A DNA stretch of 7,946 nt. Source: Geobacter sp. (GTDB taxonomy: Bacteria > Desulfobacterota > Desulfuromonadia > Geobacterales > Pseudopelobacteraceae). Position numbers and translations under genes: made by a program. The stretch is from the NCBI GenBank assembly GCA_027346925.1, contig DAIERH010000100.1:1-7946 (forward strand), read 5' to 3'. This document shows, piece after piece, positions 1-7,294 of this stretch. Positions within the stretch are counted from its first letter, which is position 1. Each line of letters opens with the position of its first letter. The notes below the pieces were generated by a model. The model was not told the DNA's origin. It saw only the letters and a program-made list of their open reading frames with translations, and did not search any database.

Positions 1-32
1 AGCTTGAGTGCGTCACATCGCAAGAACGTCAA

Positions 33-59
33 AGGGCGGCCCCGTTATGGAGCCGCCCT
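33..59 (-). terminator. Rho-independent terminator at the end of the gene cluster
   Basis: A perfect 8-bp inverted repeat, AGGGCGGC / GCCGCCCT, encloses an 11-nt loop. It lies about 38 nt downstream of the DUF2288 stop codon. On the minus strand the stem is followed by TTTGACGTT, a short U-run. On the plus strand it is followed by GTCTTTT, so it may also stop a convergent transcript arriving from the left. It is the only clear GC-rich hairpin plus T-run seen in the window and fits the 3' end of the 110-aa protein to DUF2288 transcription unit. Confidence 0.7.
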
Positions 60-97
60 GTCTTTTGCTCATAAGTGTTTAGTATTGGGAACCACTT

Positions 98-421
98 TCA
101 GTGGAAGGTGGGCGTTTTCTCCTGGATGAGCACGAAAGGACTGACTATCAGCATCGCGAACTTCTTATGCCGATCCGTATCCCAGGCATGAATCTGGGAC
201 GCCGTGGGTTTCCCCAGTCTGCCACTTACAACCCATTGCTCAATGATATCGGCGTCGTCTCCCGCCACCTTCAAGGCGGCATCGGCCAGGTCGAGGCTGT
301 CATCCACAAGAATGATACCGCCCCGCTCCAAGTGAGCCCGCAACCAACCCCATTCTGCTTCGTCAATCGAAAGGGCTAGTTCCTCTTTGCTCGGTATCAT
401 CGAAGTGGCTTCTCCGGTCAT
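98..421 (-). CDS. DUF2288 family protein
   Basis: This is a 107-aa soluble protein with no membrane segment or signal peptide. It carries the signatures I associate with DUF2288: an N-terminal 'EAEWGWLRAHLERGG' stretch, 'IILVDDSLDLADAAL', then 'WVVSGRLGKPTASQI', 'WDTD' and a C-terminal 'FAMLIVSPFVLIQE'. The family's biochemical function is not known to me. Length is close to the usual ~100 aa. The ATG at 421 is chosen because AAGGAG sits 5 nt upstream of it; the internal Met at codon 8 has no comparable ribosome site. It is the last gene before the hairpin at 33-59. A 113-nt gap separates it from the TSUP permease gene, so it is probably the distal member of the same transcription unit. A small CCACT-TTC-AGTGG dyad (92-104) overlaps its stop codon. 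Confidence 0.85.
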   Translation of the reverse strand: MTGEATSMIPSKEELALSIDEAEWGWLRAHLERGGIILVDDSLDLADAALKVAGDDADIIEQWVVSGRLGKPTASQIHAWDTDRHKKFAMLIVSPFVLIQEKTPTFH

Positions 422-534
422 GGTAGCTCCTTATCAGGTTGCAAAATCATTGTCGAGACTGCGCAGGTTCTGTTGGCTTGGCTTTGTGTAACAGGAATTC
501 CACGCTGTCCCTGCTCCTTTTTTGGCGATTGAGA

Positions 535-1338
535 TCAACGGCAGTTCTGCCAGATCAGCCGGACAGTGACCGCCAGAACCATGGTAATGAAGACCGGCCT
601 GATGAAGCGTGTTCCCCTTGTCACCACCATGTGGGCGCCGATGCGGGCACCGATGAATTGGCCGCCCCCCATCACGAGGCCTTCCCTCCAATGAACGGCT
701 CCGCTGGCCATAAACATTAGCAGCGCGGCGAAGTTACTGGTGAAATTCAACACTTTGGTGTGAGCAGTGGCGCGCGTCATATTGAAACCAAGGCCAAGCA
801 TCAGGGCCATCACCCAGAATGATCCTGTGCCCGGACCGAAAAAGCCATCGTAGAATCCCAGTCCCAGGCCTGCCAGCAGAAAAAAAGGCCGACGTTTCAT
901 GCGGGGGTGGATGTCCTCATATCCGAGCCGGGGCGACAACAGAGTATAGATCACGATGGCGACCAACAGCCAGGGGATAACCAGGCGGAGGATGGCAGGT
1001 GCGAGCAGCTGAACGGTATAGGTGCCCAATCCGGCGCCAATGGCAGTAAAAAGGATCGCTTCCGCACAGTCATGCAGCCTGACGGTACCGGAACGGACAA
1101 AGGTCAACATGGCGCTGCCGGAGCCGAAACTGGCCTGGAGTTTGTTGGTGCCGAGCGCGGCCTGAGGGGGCATGCCGATGCCGAGCAATACCGGTATGGT
1201 GATCAACCCGCCGCCACCGGCGATGGAATCCACCAGGCCGGCGATAAGGCCCGCCAGGAAGAGCAAACCGGGGATGAAGGGTAACGATAAGTTCACTCTG
1301 GTGATATCTCTTAAAAGTGATAGTACAACAGCTGTCAT
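535..1338 (-). CDS. TauE/SafE (TSUP) family membrane permease
   Basis: This is an integral membrane protein of 267 aa from the ATG, of the sulfite exporter TauE/SafE type (YfcA-like). It shows the family's two-repeat layout. The first half has 'GLVDSIAGGGGLITIP' at about residues 34-49 and 'ALGTNKLQASFGS' at 61-73. The second half has 'GFYDGFFGPGTGSF' at about 161-174 followed by 'ATAHTKVLNFTSNFAAL'. About eight hydrophobic segments can be made out. Family members move small anions such as sulfite or organosulfonates; nothing here fixes the substrate. The start is uncertain. The ATG at 1338 lies 12 nt past the kinase stop but has no Shine-Dalgarno sequence. A GTG at 1296 would begin 'NLSLPFIPGLLFLAG', which looks like a normal family N-terminus, with only a weak AAGAG about 11 nt upstream. 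The tight spacing implies co-transcription with the kinase. Confidence 0.9.
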   Translation of the reverse strand: MTAVVLSLLRDITRVNLSLPFIPGLLFLAGLIAGLVDSIAGGGGLITIPVLLGIGMPPQAALGTNKLQASFGSGSAMLTFVRSGTVRLHDCAEAILFTAIGAGLGTYTVQLLAPAILRLVIPWLLVAIVIYTLLSPRLGYEDIHPRMKRRPFFLLAGLGLGFYDGFFGPGTGSFWVMALMLGLGFNMTRATAHTKVLNFTSNFAALLMFMASGAVHWREGLVMGGGQFIGARIGAHMVVTRGTRFIRPVFITMVLAVTVRLIWQNCR

Positions 1339-1350
1339 GCGATGCGAGTT

Positions 1351-3432
<2,082 letters not shown>

Positions 3433-3522
3433 GGCATCTCCGCTATGATCGATCATGCCGTGTTGCTTGTTGAGGTGACCGAGCTTAGTGAGACATCATA
3501 AAGCCGAACAAGAAATATTGCT

Positions 3523-3544
3523 ATGGTTTAATAGAAACAACCAT
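3523..3544. repeat. Small inverted repeat between the 110-aa gene and the kinase gene
   Basis: ATGGTT and AACCAT form a 6-bp inverted repeat around a 10-nt centre, starting just past the stop codon of the 110-aa gene. It has no U-run and is AT-rich, so it does not look like a terminator. It could be an RNA hairpin between two cistrons, an operator, or chance. Confidence 0.25.
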
Positions 3545-3550
3545 CGGTGC

Positions 3551-3883
3551 TTATTGAGAATCAGCTTGCTGCCGCAACTTTGTCAGTAATCCGCGAATTT
3601 TGCACTTGGCCCGTTCAGTGCGGTCCGAACCCTCCTCCATGCCGAGTTCTCCTTCATGTATTATAGTTGAAACAAGATTTCCATCTGCTCCGAGCTTTAA
3701 AAGGTGCGCGTCGCGACAGCCCAATCGGCGACCATCGATATATTGGATCTTGGTCAAAGTGACTCCCATCTCATTGGCAACATCGCTGACCAGTCTGTTC
3801 AGCCACTTCGTGAAATGGCGCTGCTGCTTTTCGTAGGCCTCCGCTTCAATCTTCACCAGGGTTGCGTTGCTGTAATCTTTCAT
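3551..3883 (-). CDS. Uncharacterised 110-aa protein, probable sigma-54-controlled gene
   Basis: I do not recognise this protein. From the ATG at 3883 it is 110 aa, hydrophilic, with no signal peptide or membrane segment. An N-terminal amphipathic helical stretch (about 5-38, rich in Glu, Lys, Gln, with 'HFTKWLNRLVSDVANE') leads into a probable beta region 'TKIQYIDGRRLGCRDAHLL' and 'NLVSTIIHEGEL'. A Lys/Arg-rich helix ends the chain. The two Cys residues are not in a metal-site pattern. Start choice: GAGGTGA lies 10 nt upstream of the ATG at 3883. An ATG at 3892 is only 1 nt after GAGGTGA and is too close. A TTG at 3994 would give 147 aa, but it overlaps a sigma-54 promoter element and the added segment looks non-protein-like. 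It is the first gene after the sigma-54/enhancer region at 3979-4092 and probably heads the operon containing the heme-type kinase. Confidence 0.7.
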   Translation of the reverse strand: MKDYSNATLVKIEAEAYEKQQRHFTKWLNRLVSDVANEMGVTLTKIQYIDGRRLGCRDAHLLKLGADGNLVSTIIHEGELGMEEGSDRTERAKCKIRGLLTKLRQQADSQ

Positions 3884-3978
3884 AGCTTCCATGTCACCTC
3901 GCATCAATTGAGAGTAGCTGTTATGGGTTGACGGCGTCCGTAATTCGGACAGGCTGCGGCTCCCGCTTCTCTTATCTC

Positions 3979-3994
3979 GCAGGATACAGGCCAA
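3979..3994 (-). promoter_or_regulatory. Candidate sigma-54 promoter for the 110-aa gene / kinase operon
   Basis: Reading the minus strand, TTGGCCTGTATCCTGC has the obligatory GG-N10-GC spacing of a -24/-12 promoter. TTGGC matches the -24 consensus and TGC the -12; ACG after TTGGC and the T of TTGC are not matched. The predicted start of transcription is near 3968, giving an ~85-nt leader to the ATG at 3883. An A8 run on the plus strand lies directly upstream. Two tandem enhancer-like dyads lie 73 and 92 bp upstream of the GG, which raises confidence above what the element alone would deserve. Confidence 0.55.
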
Positions 3995-4056
3995 AAAAAA
4001 TAATGCTCAAATTCTGTATGTTATAAAATTTATGGTAGGTTTTGGTCACAAAGGAC

Positions 4057-4073
4057 TGTCCTGTTTGGGGACG
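4057..4073. promoter_or_regulatory. Enhancer-like 17-bp dyad, proximal site of the 110-aa gene promoter
   Basis: TGTCCT-GTTTG-GGGACG on the plus strand fits TGTnCC-N5-GGnACA, the inverted-repeat geometry of NtrC-type activator sites. Its centre (4065) is 73 bp upstream of the GG of the -24 element, about -97 from the predicted start. With its neighbour at 4076-4092 it forms an imperfect 38-bp palindrome (4056-4093) that could also fold as RNA. Confidence 0.5.
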
Positions 4074-4075
4074 AC

Positions 4076-4092
4076 TATCCCGTAAAGGGACA
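4076..4092. promoter_or_regulatory. Enhancer-like 17-bp dyad, distal site of the 110-aa gene promoter
   Basis: TATCCC-GTAAA-GGGACA is the second member of the tandem pair, centred 19 bp (about two helical turns) from the first and about -116 from the predicted start. Only one position (A for G at base 2) departs from the consensus. Confidence 0.5.
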
Positions 4093-4211
4093 GATCAAGA
4101 AGATACGCCAATCCAGAGTTAAACAGGGGTCAGCTAAATCTCAAGGTTGCAATGCGAAAGCTCATACCCGATGGCTTACGGATAACAGGCAAGAGCACGG
4201 GAGCGGGGAAT

Positions 4212-4631
4212 TTATGTTTTTGCAGCGAAGTGAGGCTTGATATATTCGATCATATCTTTGTCAAGCTTGCGCACATGGTTGATAATCCACTGAAAAAACG
4301 TTCGGTAGATTTTGATTACAAGCTCTTCGAGCGGCTCGTAATGGGCAAGCATCTCCGTGTAATTCTCTATATCATTTTTGAATCTAGTGTGTTGTTCGCG
4401 ATGGTCGTGCTGTTCCGGGTAGTTGAACAGTTCCATCAAGGCTTCTTCATACGGCAGATGCTCACTCACATATTTGTTCAGATACTTGAGCAATGCAAAG
4501 ACCACATCGCTGCACTCCCCTTCCTGACAGGCTTTGGAGAGATTGTTGAAGTTTATGATCAACTCTTTATTTTGTTCATCGAACAATTGTTCGCCAAGCT
4601 GTATGGTTCCATCCAACAATGGAATTGACAT
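4212..4631 (-). CDS. Bacteriohemerythrin (hemerythrin-domain protein) with first His ligand replaced
   Basis: This is a 139-aa soluble single-domain protein of normal bacteriohemerythrin length. The four-helix di-iron fold is recognisable from H58-x3-E62 ('HLPYE'), H77-x3-H81 after 'YPEQ', and H119-x4-D124 ('HVRKLD'). These supply six of the seven usual iron ligands. The first ligand, normally His in a 'DEQH' motif, is Asn21 here ('DEQNKEL', codon AAT); the usual N-terminal Trp is also absent. Family members bind O2 reversibly at a di-iron centre and act as oxygen carriers or sensors; loss of one ligand may leave an open coordination site or weaken binding of one iron. The start is firm: AAGGAGGGG lies 6 nt upstream of the ATG. 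The codons are visibly richer in A and T than those of the regulator upstream. It has its own sigma-54-like promoter, so it is probably transcribed apart from the regulator gene. Confidence 0.92.
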   Translation of the reverse strand: MSIPLLDGTIQLGEQLFDEQNKELIINFNNLSKACQEGECSDVVFALLKYLNKYVSEHLPYEEALMELFNYPEQHDHREQHTRFKNDIENYTEMLAHYEPLEELVIKIYRTFFQWIINHVRKLDKDMIEYIKPHFAAKT

Positions 4632-4692
4632 GCACTACCCCTCCTTTCAGTAGGAATGTATAAACAGTGAACTGCTCCAAGTATTTCCTTCC

Positions 4693-4709
4693 TGTCCCGT
4701 CCGGGAACA
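4693..4709. promoter_or_regulatory. Enhancer-like 17-bp dyad inside the hemerythrin leader
   Basis: TGTCCC-GTCCG-GGAACA fits the same TGTnCC-N5-GGnACA pattern but lies downstream of the predicted start (centre about +25) and has no tandem partner. In RNA it also makes a short CCCG/CGGG hairpin. It may be a downstream activator or repressor site for the protein that binds the upstream pairs, or an RNA element in the 5' leader. Confidence 0.4.
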
Positions 4710-4736
4710 TTTGAATCAGTTGCTACTTATTATACA

Positions 4737-4752
4737 GCAGTTTGAGTGCCAA
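4737..4752 (-). promoter_or_regulatory. Sigma-54 promoter of the hemerythrin gene
   Basis: On the minus strand TTGGCACTCAAACTGC, followed by T, carries TTGGCAC (exact -24 consensus) and CTGCT (TTGCW with one mismatch), with the required 10 bp between GG and GC. The predicted start is near 4726, leaving a ~95-nt leader to the ATG at 4631. A sigma-54 activator gene lies immediately upstream and two enhancer-like dyads lie 63 and 83 bp upstream of the GG. Confidence 0.75.
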
Positions 4753-4769
4753 CAACTTGAACCTAATAA

Positions 4770-4782
4770 TTTCAATATGTTG
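4770..4782 (+). promoter_or_regulatory. Possible IHF site between enhancer and sigma-54 promoter
   Basis: TTTCAATATGTTG matches WATCAANNNNTTR at all but the second position. It sits in AT-rich DNA about 20-30 bp upstream of the -24 element, between promoter and enhancer dyads. That is where DNA bending by IHF commonly helps sigma-54 activators reach the polymerase. The match is short and the region is AT-rich, so chance is possible. Confidence 0.35.
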
Positions 4783-4804
4783 AGCTTATACAGGTTGTGA
4801 TAGA

Positions 4805-4821
4805 TGTGTCTTGTGGGAACA
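4805..4821. promoter_or_regulatory. Enhancer-like 17-bp dyad, proximal site of the hemerythrin promoter
   Basis: TGTGTC-TTGTG-GGAACA matches TGTnCC-N5-GGnACA except T for C at base 5. Its centre (4813) is 63 bp upstream of the -24 GG, about -87 from the predicted start. Its right half shares GGAACA with the leader site at 4693-4709. Confidence 0.5.
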
Positions 4822-4824
4822 ATA

Positions 4825-4841
4825 TGTGCCCAGCGGATACA
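4825..4841. promoter_or_regulatory. Enhancer-like 17-bp dyad, distal site of the hemerythrin promoter
   Basis: TGTGCC-CAGCG-GATACA is the second member of the tandem pair, centred 20 bp from the first and about -107 from the predicted start. It departs from the consensus at one position (A for G in the right arm). It ends 32 bp before the regulator's stop codon. Confidence 0.45.
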
Positions 4842-4872
4842 GAAGGAAGTATTCCGGTAGAAAGCGGTGGGA

Positions 4873-6237
4873 TCAGGTACGGTAAAACGCCTTGCGGGCG
4901 ATCCTGAGCAATTGGGCAGCCTTTGATTTGTTGCCACCGCACCGTTCCAGCGTGATTGCCAGGATCCGGTCGGTTAGGGTTGTTAGCGAGAGCTTGTCGG
5001 CGGGTACGGTGAGTGTATAGGTAACGGCATCAGGGATCATGTCCGAATGGGGAGCGGTAGCGGAAGAGGGCGCCGTGCCGATTCCCAGGTGGTGGGGGCG
5101 GATCAGTTCGCCATCGGTGAGAATGGCAGCCCGCTCCAGGCAATTGCGCAGTTCCCGGACATTGCCGGGCCAGTGGTAGTCGAGCATGACCTCCATTGCC
5201 TGCCGGGAGATTCCTGGGAGTTGCTTTCCCAGATGTTGCCGTAATTGATTGAGTACGTGCTCGCAAAGCAAAGGTATATCGTCCTTGCGTTCCCGGAGGG
5301 GGGGAATGGACAGGGGAAAGACATTGACCCGGTGGTAGAGGTCTTCCCGGAAACGGCCTTCGCTGACCATGTTGGTCAGATTGCGGTTGGTGGTCACAAT
5401 TACTCTGCAATCGGCCGAAAAGTGGGCATTGCTGCCGATCTTTTCGAAGACGCGTTCCTGGAGGACGCGCAGCAGCTTGCCCTGGAGCGGGAGCGGCATG
5501 TCGCCGATCTCGTCGAGGAGGATGGTTCCCCCGTGGGCCAGGCTGAATTTCCCCTCCCGATCATGGTCGGCACCGGTAAAGGCGCCCCGGACATGTCCAA
5601 ACAGTTCGCTCTCCAGGAGGTGGTCGGGAACTGCCGCGCAGTTGACCGCGATAAAAGCGGCTGGAAGCCCGTTGCCGGCATAGTGGATGGCCCGGGCCAG
5701 TACCTCTTTGCCGGAACCGCTCTCGCCGTAAATGGCTATCGTGGTTTGACGTGCGGAAGCGACCTTGGCGGCACGTTCCAGCAGTTGCCTCATGACCGGG
5801 TTCAGGGTGACGATACTCTGGAACGTGAAACGTTCCTTCAGGAGTCCCTTGATCTGTTCATTTTCACGGATGACATGCAGATAGTCGAGGGCTCGCCGGA
5901 TGGTGATTTGCAGTTGTTCAGGGTTGGAGGGCTTTTTCAGAAAATCGTAAGCCCCCCGACGCATGGCCTCTACGGCGCTCTCGACGCTACCATGGGCAGT
6001 GATGACGATAGTCGGAATACCCGCATACCGTTCCCGCACCTGCCTGAGGAGTTCAAAGCCGTCCATGCCCGGCATGATCAGGTCTGATATGATCAGGTCA
6101 ACCTGGTGATGCTCAAGGATGGCAAGCGCTTCCGCGCCACTGGAGGCGGTCAGGGGGGTGAAGCCTGCCTCGCGCAGGTGCAACTCCAACAGGCTGAGGG
6201 AGAGCGCGTCATCGTCAACAGCAAGGATGGTTGGCAT
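4873..6237 (-). CDS. NtrC-family sigma-54-dependent response regulator
   Basis: This is a 454-aa transcription activator. The receiver domain (about 1-118) has the acidic triad D8-D9-D10, phospho-acceptor Asp52 in 'SDLIMPGMDG', Thr80 and Lys102. The AAA+ domain (about 140-370) has Walker A GESGSGKE (171-178), the sigma-54-contacting GAFTGA loop (218-223), Walker B 'GGTILLDE' (236-243), 'FREDLYHRVNVFPL' and the 'WPGNVRELRNCLERA' motif. A Fis-type helix-turn-helix ends the protein ('GGNKSKAAQLLRIARKAFYR'). All key residues are intact, so it should respond to phosphorylation and open sigma-54 promoters. The ATG at 6237 is chosen because AAGGG lies 7 nt upstream and the receiver begins at 'MPTILAVDDD'; upstream in-frame codons are not domain-like. 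The chain stops one residue after the recognition helix, slightly shorter than usual. No kinase gene adjoins it; the hybrid kinase at 1351-3432 is the only candidate in view. Its likely targets are the two sigma-54 promoters downstream. Confidence 0.95.
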   Translation of the reverse strand: MPTILAVDDDALSLSLLELHLREAGFTPLTASSGAEALAILEHHQVDLIISDLIMPGMDGFELLRQVRERYAGIPTIVITAHGSVESAVEAMRRGAYDFLKKPSNPEQLQITIRRALDYLHVIRENEQIKGLLKERFTFQSIVTLNPVMRQLLERAAKVASARQTTIAIYGESGSGKEVLARAIHYAGNGLPAAFIAVNCAAVPDHLLESELFGHVRGAFTGADHDREGKFSLAHGGTILLDEIGDMPLPLQGKLLRVLQERVFEKIGSNAHFSADCRVIVTTNRNLTNMVSEGRFREDLYHRVNVFPLSIPPLRERKDDIPLLCEHVLNQLRQHLGKQLPGISRQAMEVMLDYHWPGNVRELRNCLERAAILTDGELIRPHHLGIGTAPSSATAPHSDMIPDAVTYTLTVPADKLSLTTLTDRILAITLERCGGNKSKAAQLLRIARKAFYRT

Positions 6238-6276
6238 GGTTAAACCCTTGGTGTCGTGCGAAATGAACTGCAAGGA

Positions 6277-6302
6277 GTGAATAGCACCAATCGGCCATTC
6301 AC
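6277..6302. repeat. Inverted repeat in the leader of the regulator gene
   Basis: GTGAAT and ATTCAC, 6 bp each, flank a 14-bp centre about 40-65 bp upstream of the regulator start codon and downstream of its putative promoter. The position would suit an operator or an RNA stem. It does not resemble the TGTnCC-N5-GGnACA dyads, so autoregulation through those sites is not indicated. Confidence 0.25.
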
Positions 6303-6375
6303 ACAACAGGGTTTCGATGGGTTACGGCATGCCCGGCCGCAAATGAGCAAGGGGCGTGGTTCCAAAATACGGCGT

Positions 6376-6405
6376 ACTATAAGATATTATTCCGAAAGGC
6401 ACCAA
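6376..6405 (-). promoter_or_regulatory. Possible sigma-70 promoter of the regulator gene
   Basis: On the minus strand TATAGT (five of six -10 bases) is preceded after 18 bp by TTGGTG (three of six -35 bases). It lies in an AT-rich stretch 140-170 bp upstream of the regulator start, within the gap after the permease gene. No terminator hairpin is seen after the permease stop, so read-through from the transporter operon is also possible. Confidence 0.35.
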
Positions 6406-6439
6406 ATTAACCAGGGATGCCGCGTTATCTGACCCTCTC

Positions 6440-7294
6440 TTACCGCTTCGTCGTGTTCATGGCCAGACCGGAAATGATCCGATCGAGGAAGACGGTGTAC
6501 AACAGGGCCACCGGAATACTCGCCACCAGCGCCCCCCCCATCAATGCTCCCCAGTAGAAGACATCCCCCCGTATCAGTTCGGTCGTCAATCCGATGCCGA
6601 TGGTCTTCTTACCCGATTCCTGGATAAAGGCCAGGGCGTAGATATACTCGTTGACCACCAAGGTGAAGGCAAAGACCACAATCGTGATTATTCCCGGCAC
6701 GGAGAGGGGGAGAAGTACCCGGAAAAAGGCACCGAGCCGGCTACAGCCATCGATCAGGGCCTGCTCCTCGATGTCCTTGGGGATGGCCTTGAAAAAGCTC
6801 ATCAACAGCCAGGTGCAGAAGGGGACGGTAAAGGTCGGATAGACCAGGATCAGGGACCAGAGGGAGTCCTGCAGCCCGAGATCGGCGACGATCCGTGACA
6901 ACGGGATGAAAAGCAGGGTGGGGGGGACGAGATAGGTGAGAAATATGCCGACCCCCAGGCTCTCTCCCCAGTTGCCGGCCACCCTGGCAAGGCTGAAGGC
7001 GGCGGGGAGAGCAAGGATGACGGTAATCGCGACCACCGCGAGGCCTACCAGCAGGGTGTTGAGGAGGAATACCGGATACTCGGTCTGGGTGAACAGCAGC
7101 CTCAGATGTTCGAGGGTCGGTGATTCGTTGAAGATAAAGGGGTTGTTGTCGGGATTGAGCAGGTCATGGTTCCTTTTGAACATGGTGATCAGCATGATGT
7201 AAAAAGGGGTGGCGGAAAACAGGATGAAACAGGTCAACCCGCCGTAGAAAGCGCTTTTCGAAAACAGCCTCTTCAGCATGTGAGGGGCGCTCAT
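6440..7294 (-). CDS. Carbohydrate ABC transporter permease, MalG-like
   Basis: This is a 284-aa inner-membrane subunit of a binding-protein-dependent importer (CUT1/MalG type). It has an N-terminal membrane segment at about 16-36, a hydrophilic stretch at about 40-72 and then further hydrophobic segments. The cytoplasmic EAA loop that docks the ATPase is at about 176-196 ('EEQALIDGCSRLGAF' then 'LLPLSVPG'). Length is typical. The ATG at 7294 overlaps the TGA of the upstream MalF-like gene as ATGA, a usual arrangement for coupled translation; a second Met at codon 6 is possible. The substrate cannot be read from the sequence; a sugar, oligosaccharide or polyol is expected from the family. The ATPase and binding-protein genes are not in the window and may lie beyond the right edge. 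No link to the downstream signalling genes is evident. Confidence 0.9.
   Translation of the reverse strand: MSAPHMLKRLFSKSAFYGGLTCFILFSATPFYIMLITMFKRNHDLLNPDNNPFIFNESPTLEHLRLLFTQTEYPVFLLNTLLVGLAVVAITVILALPAAFSLARVAGNWGESLGVGIFLTYLVPPTLLFIPLSRIVADLGLQDSLWSLILVYPTFTVPFCTWLLMSFFKAIPKDIEEQALIDGCSRLGAFFRVLLPLSVPGIITIVVFAFTLVVNEYIYALAFIQESGKKTIGIGLTTELIRGDVFYWGALMGGALVASIPVALLYTVFLDRIISGLAMNTTKR

Larger units (their letters stand above)
3995..4211. other. Gene-free intergenic region between hemerythrin and the 110-aa gene
   Basis: No credible coding region is seen here on either strand; the plus-strand open frame beginning at 4152 mirrors the hemerythrin gene. The part nearest the 110-aa gene (about 3991-4045) is AT-rich and could bend. 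The two dyads at 4057-4092 follow. From 4094 to 4211 I see no hairpin plus T-run that would terminate the hemerythrin transcript, and no tRNA or riboswitch fold that I recognise. Transcription from hemerythrin may therefore read into the next operon. Confidence 0.5.

Noticed and set aside
447..503. 18-codon GTG-initiated open frame with AAGGAG upstream, between the TSUP and DUF2288 genes
   Set aside because: Spacing from the ribosome-like site is about 10 nt, the peptide has no recognisable feature, and such short frames are common by chance.
3884..3994. N-terminal extension (TTG start, 147 aa) of the unrecognised protein
   Set aside because: The TTG lies within the sigma-54 element, lacks a ribosome site and the extension does not look like a folded domain. 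GAGGTGA supports the ATG at 3883.
4056..4093. Imperfect 38-bp palindrome read as a REP-type or transposon-associated repeat
   Set aside because: It resolves into two tandem 17-bp dyads at enhancer distance from a sigma-54-like promoter, and similar pairs occur upstream of the hemerythrin promoter. No transposase is present. A genome-wide copy count would settle it.
4081..4117. Third sigma-54-like sequence on the minus strand (TTGGCGTATCTTCTTGATC)
   Set aside because: The spacing puts TG, not GC, ten bases after GG, so the -12 element is missing.
4094..4211. Possible riboswitch or small RNA downstream of hemerythrin
   Set aside because: I found no conserved cyclic-di-GMP, cobalamin or other riboswitch core and no stable long stem, on either strand.
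4814..4832. Single 19-bp palindrome TGGG-n-ACA-N3-TGT-n-CCCA as the operator
   Set aside because: It is the junction between the right arm of the 4805-4821 dyad and the left arm of the 4825-4841 dyad; the two-site reading explains it and matches the other array.
4866..4875. Frameshift or truncation at the end of the sigma-54 regulator
   Set aside because: The recognition helix is complete and no other frame after the stop continues the family's C-terminus; the short end looks natural.
5245..6087. 280-codon plus-strand open frame
   Set aside because: It lies wholly opposite the well-supported response regulator gene and has no recognisable domain; it is an antisense shadow of GC-rich coding DNA.
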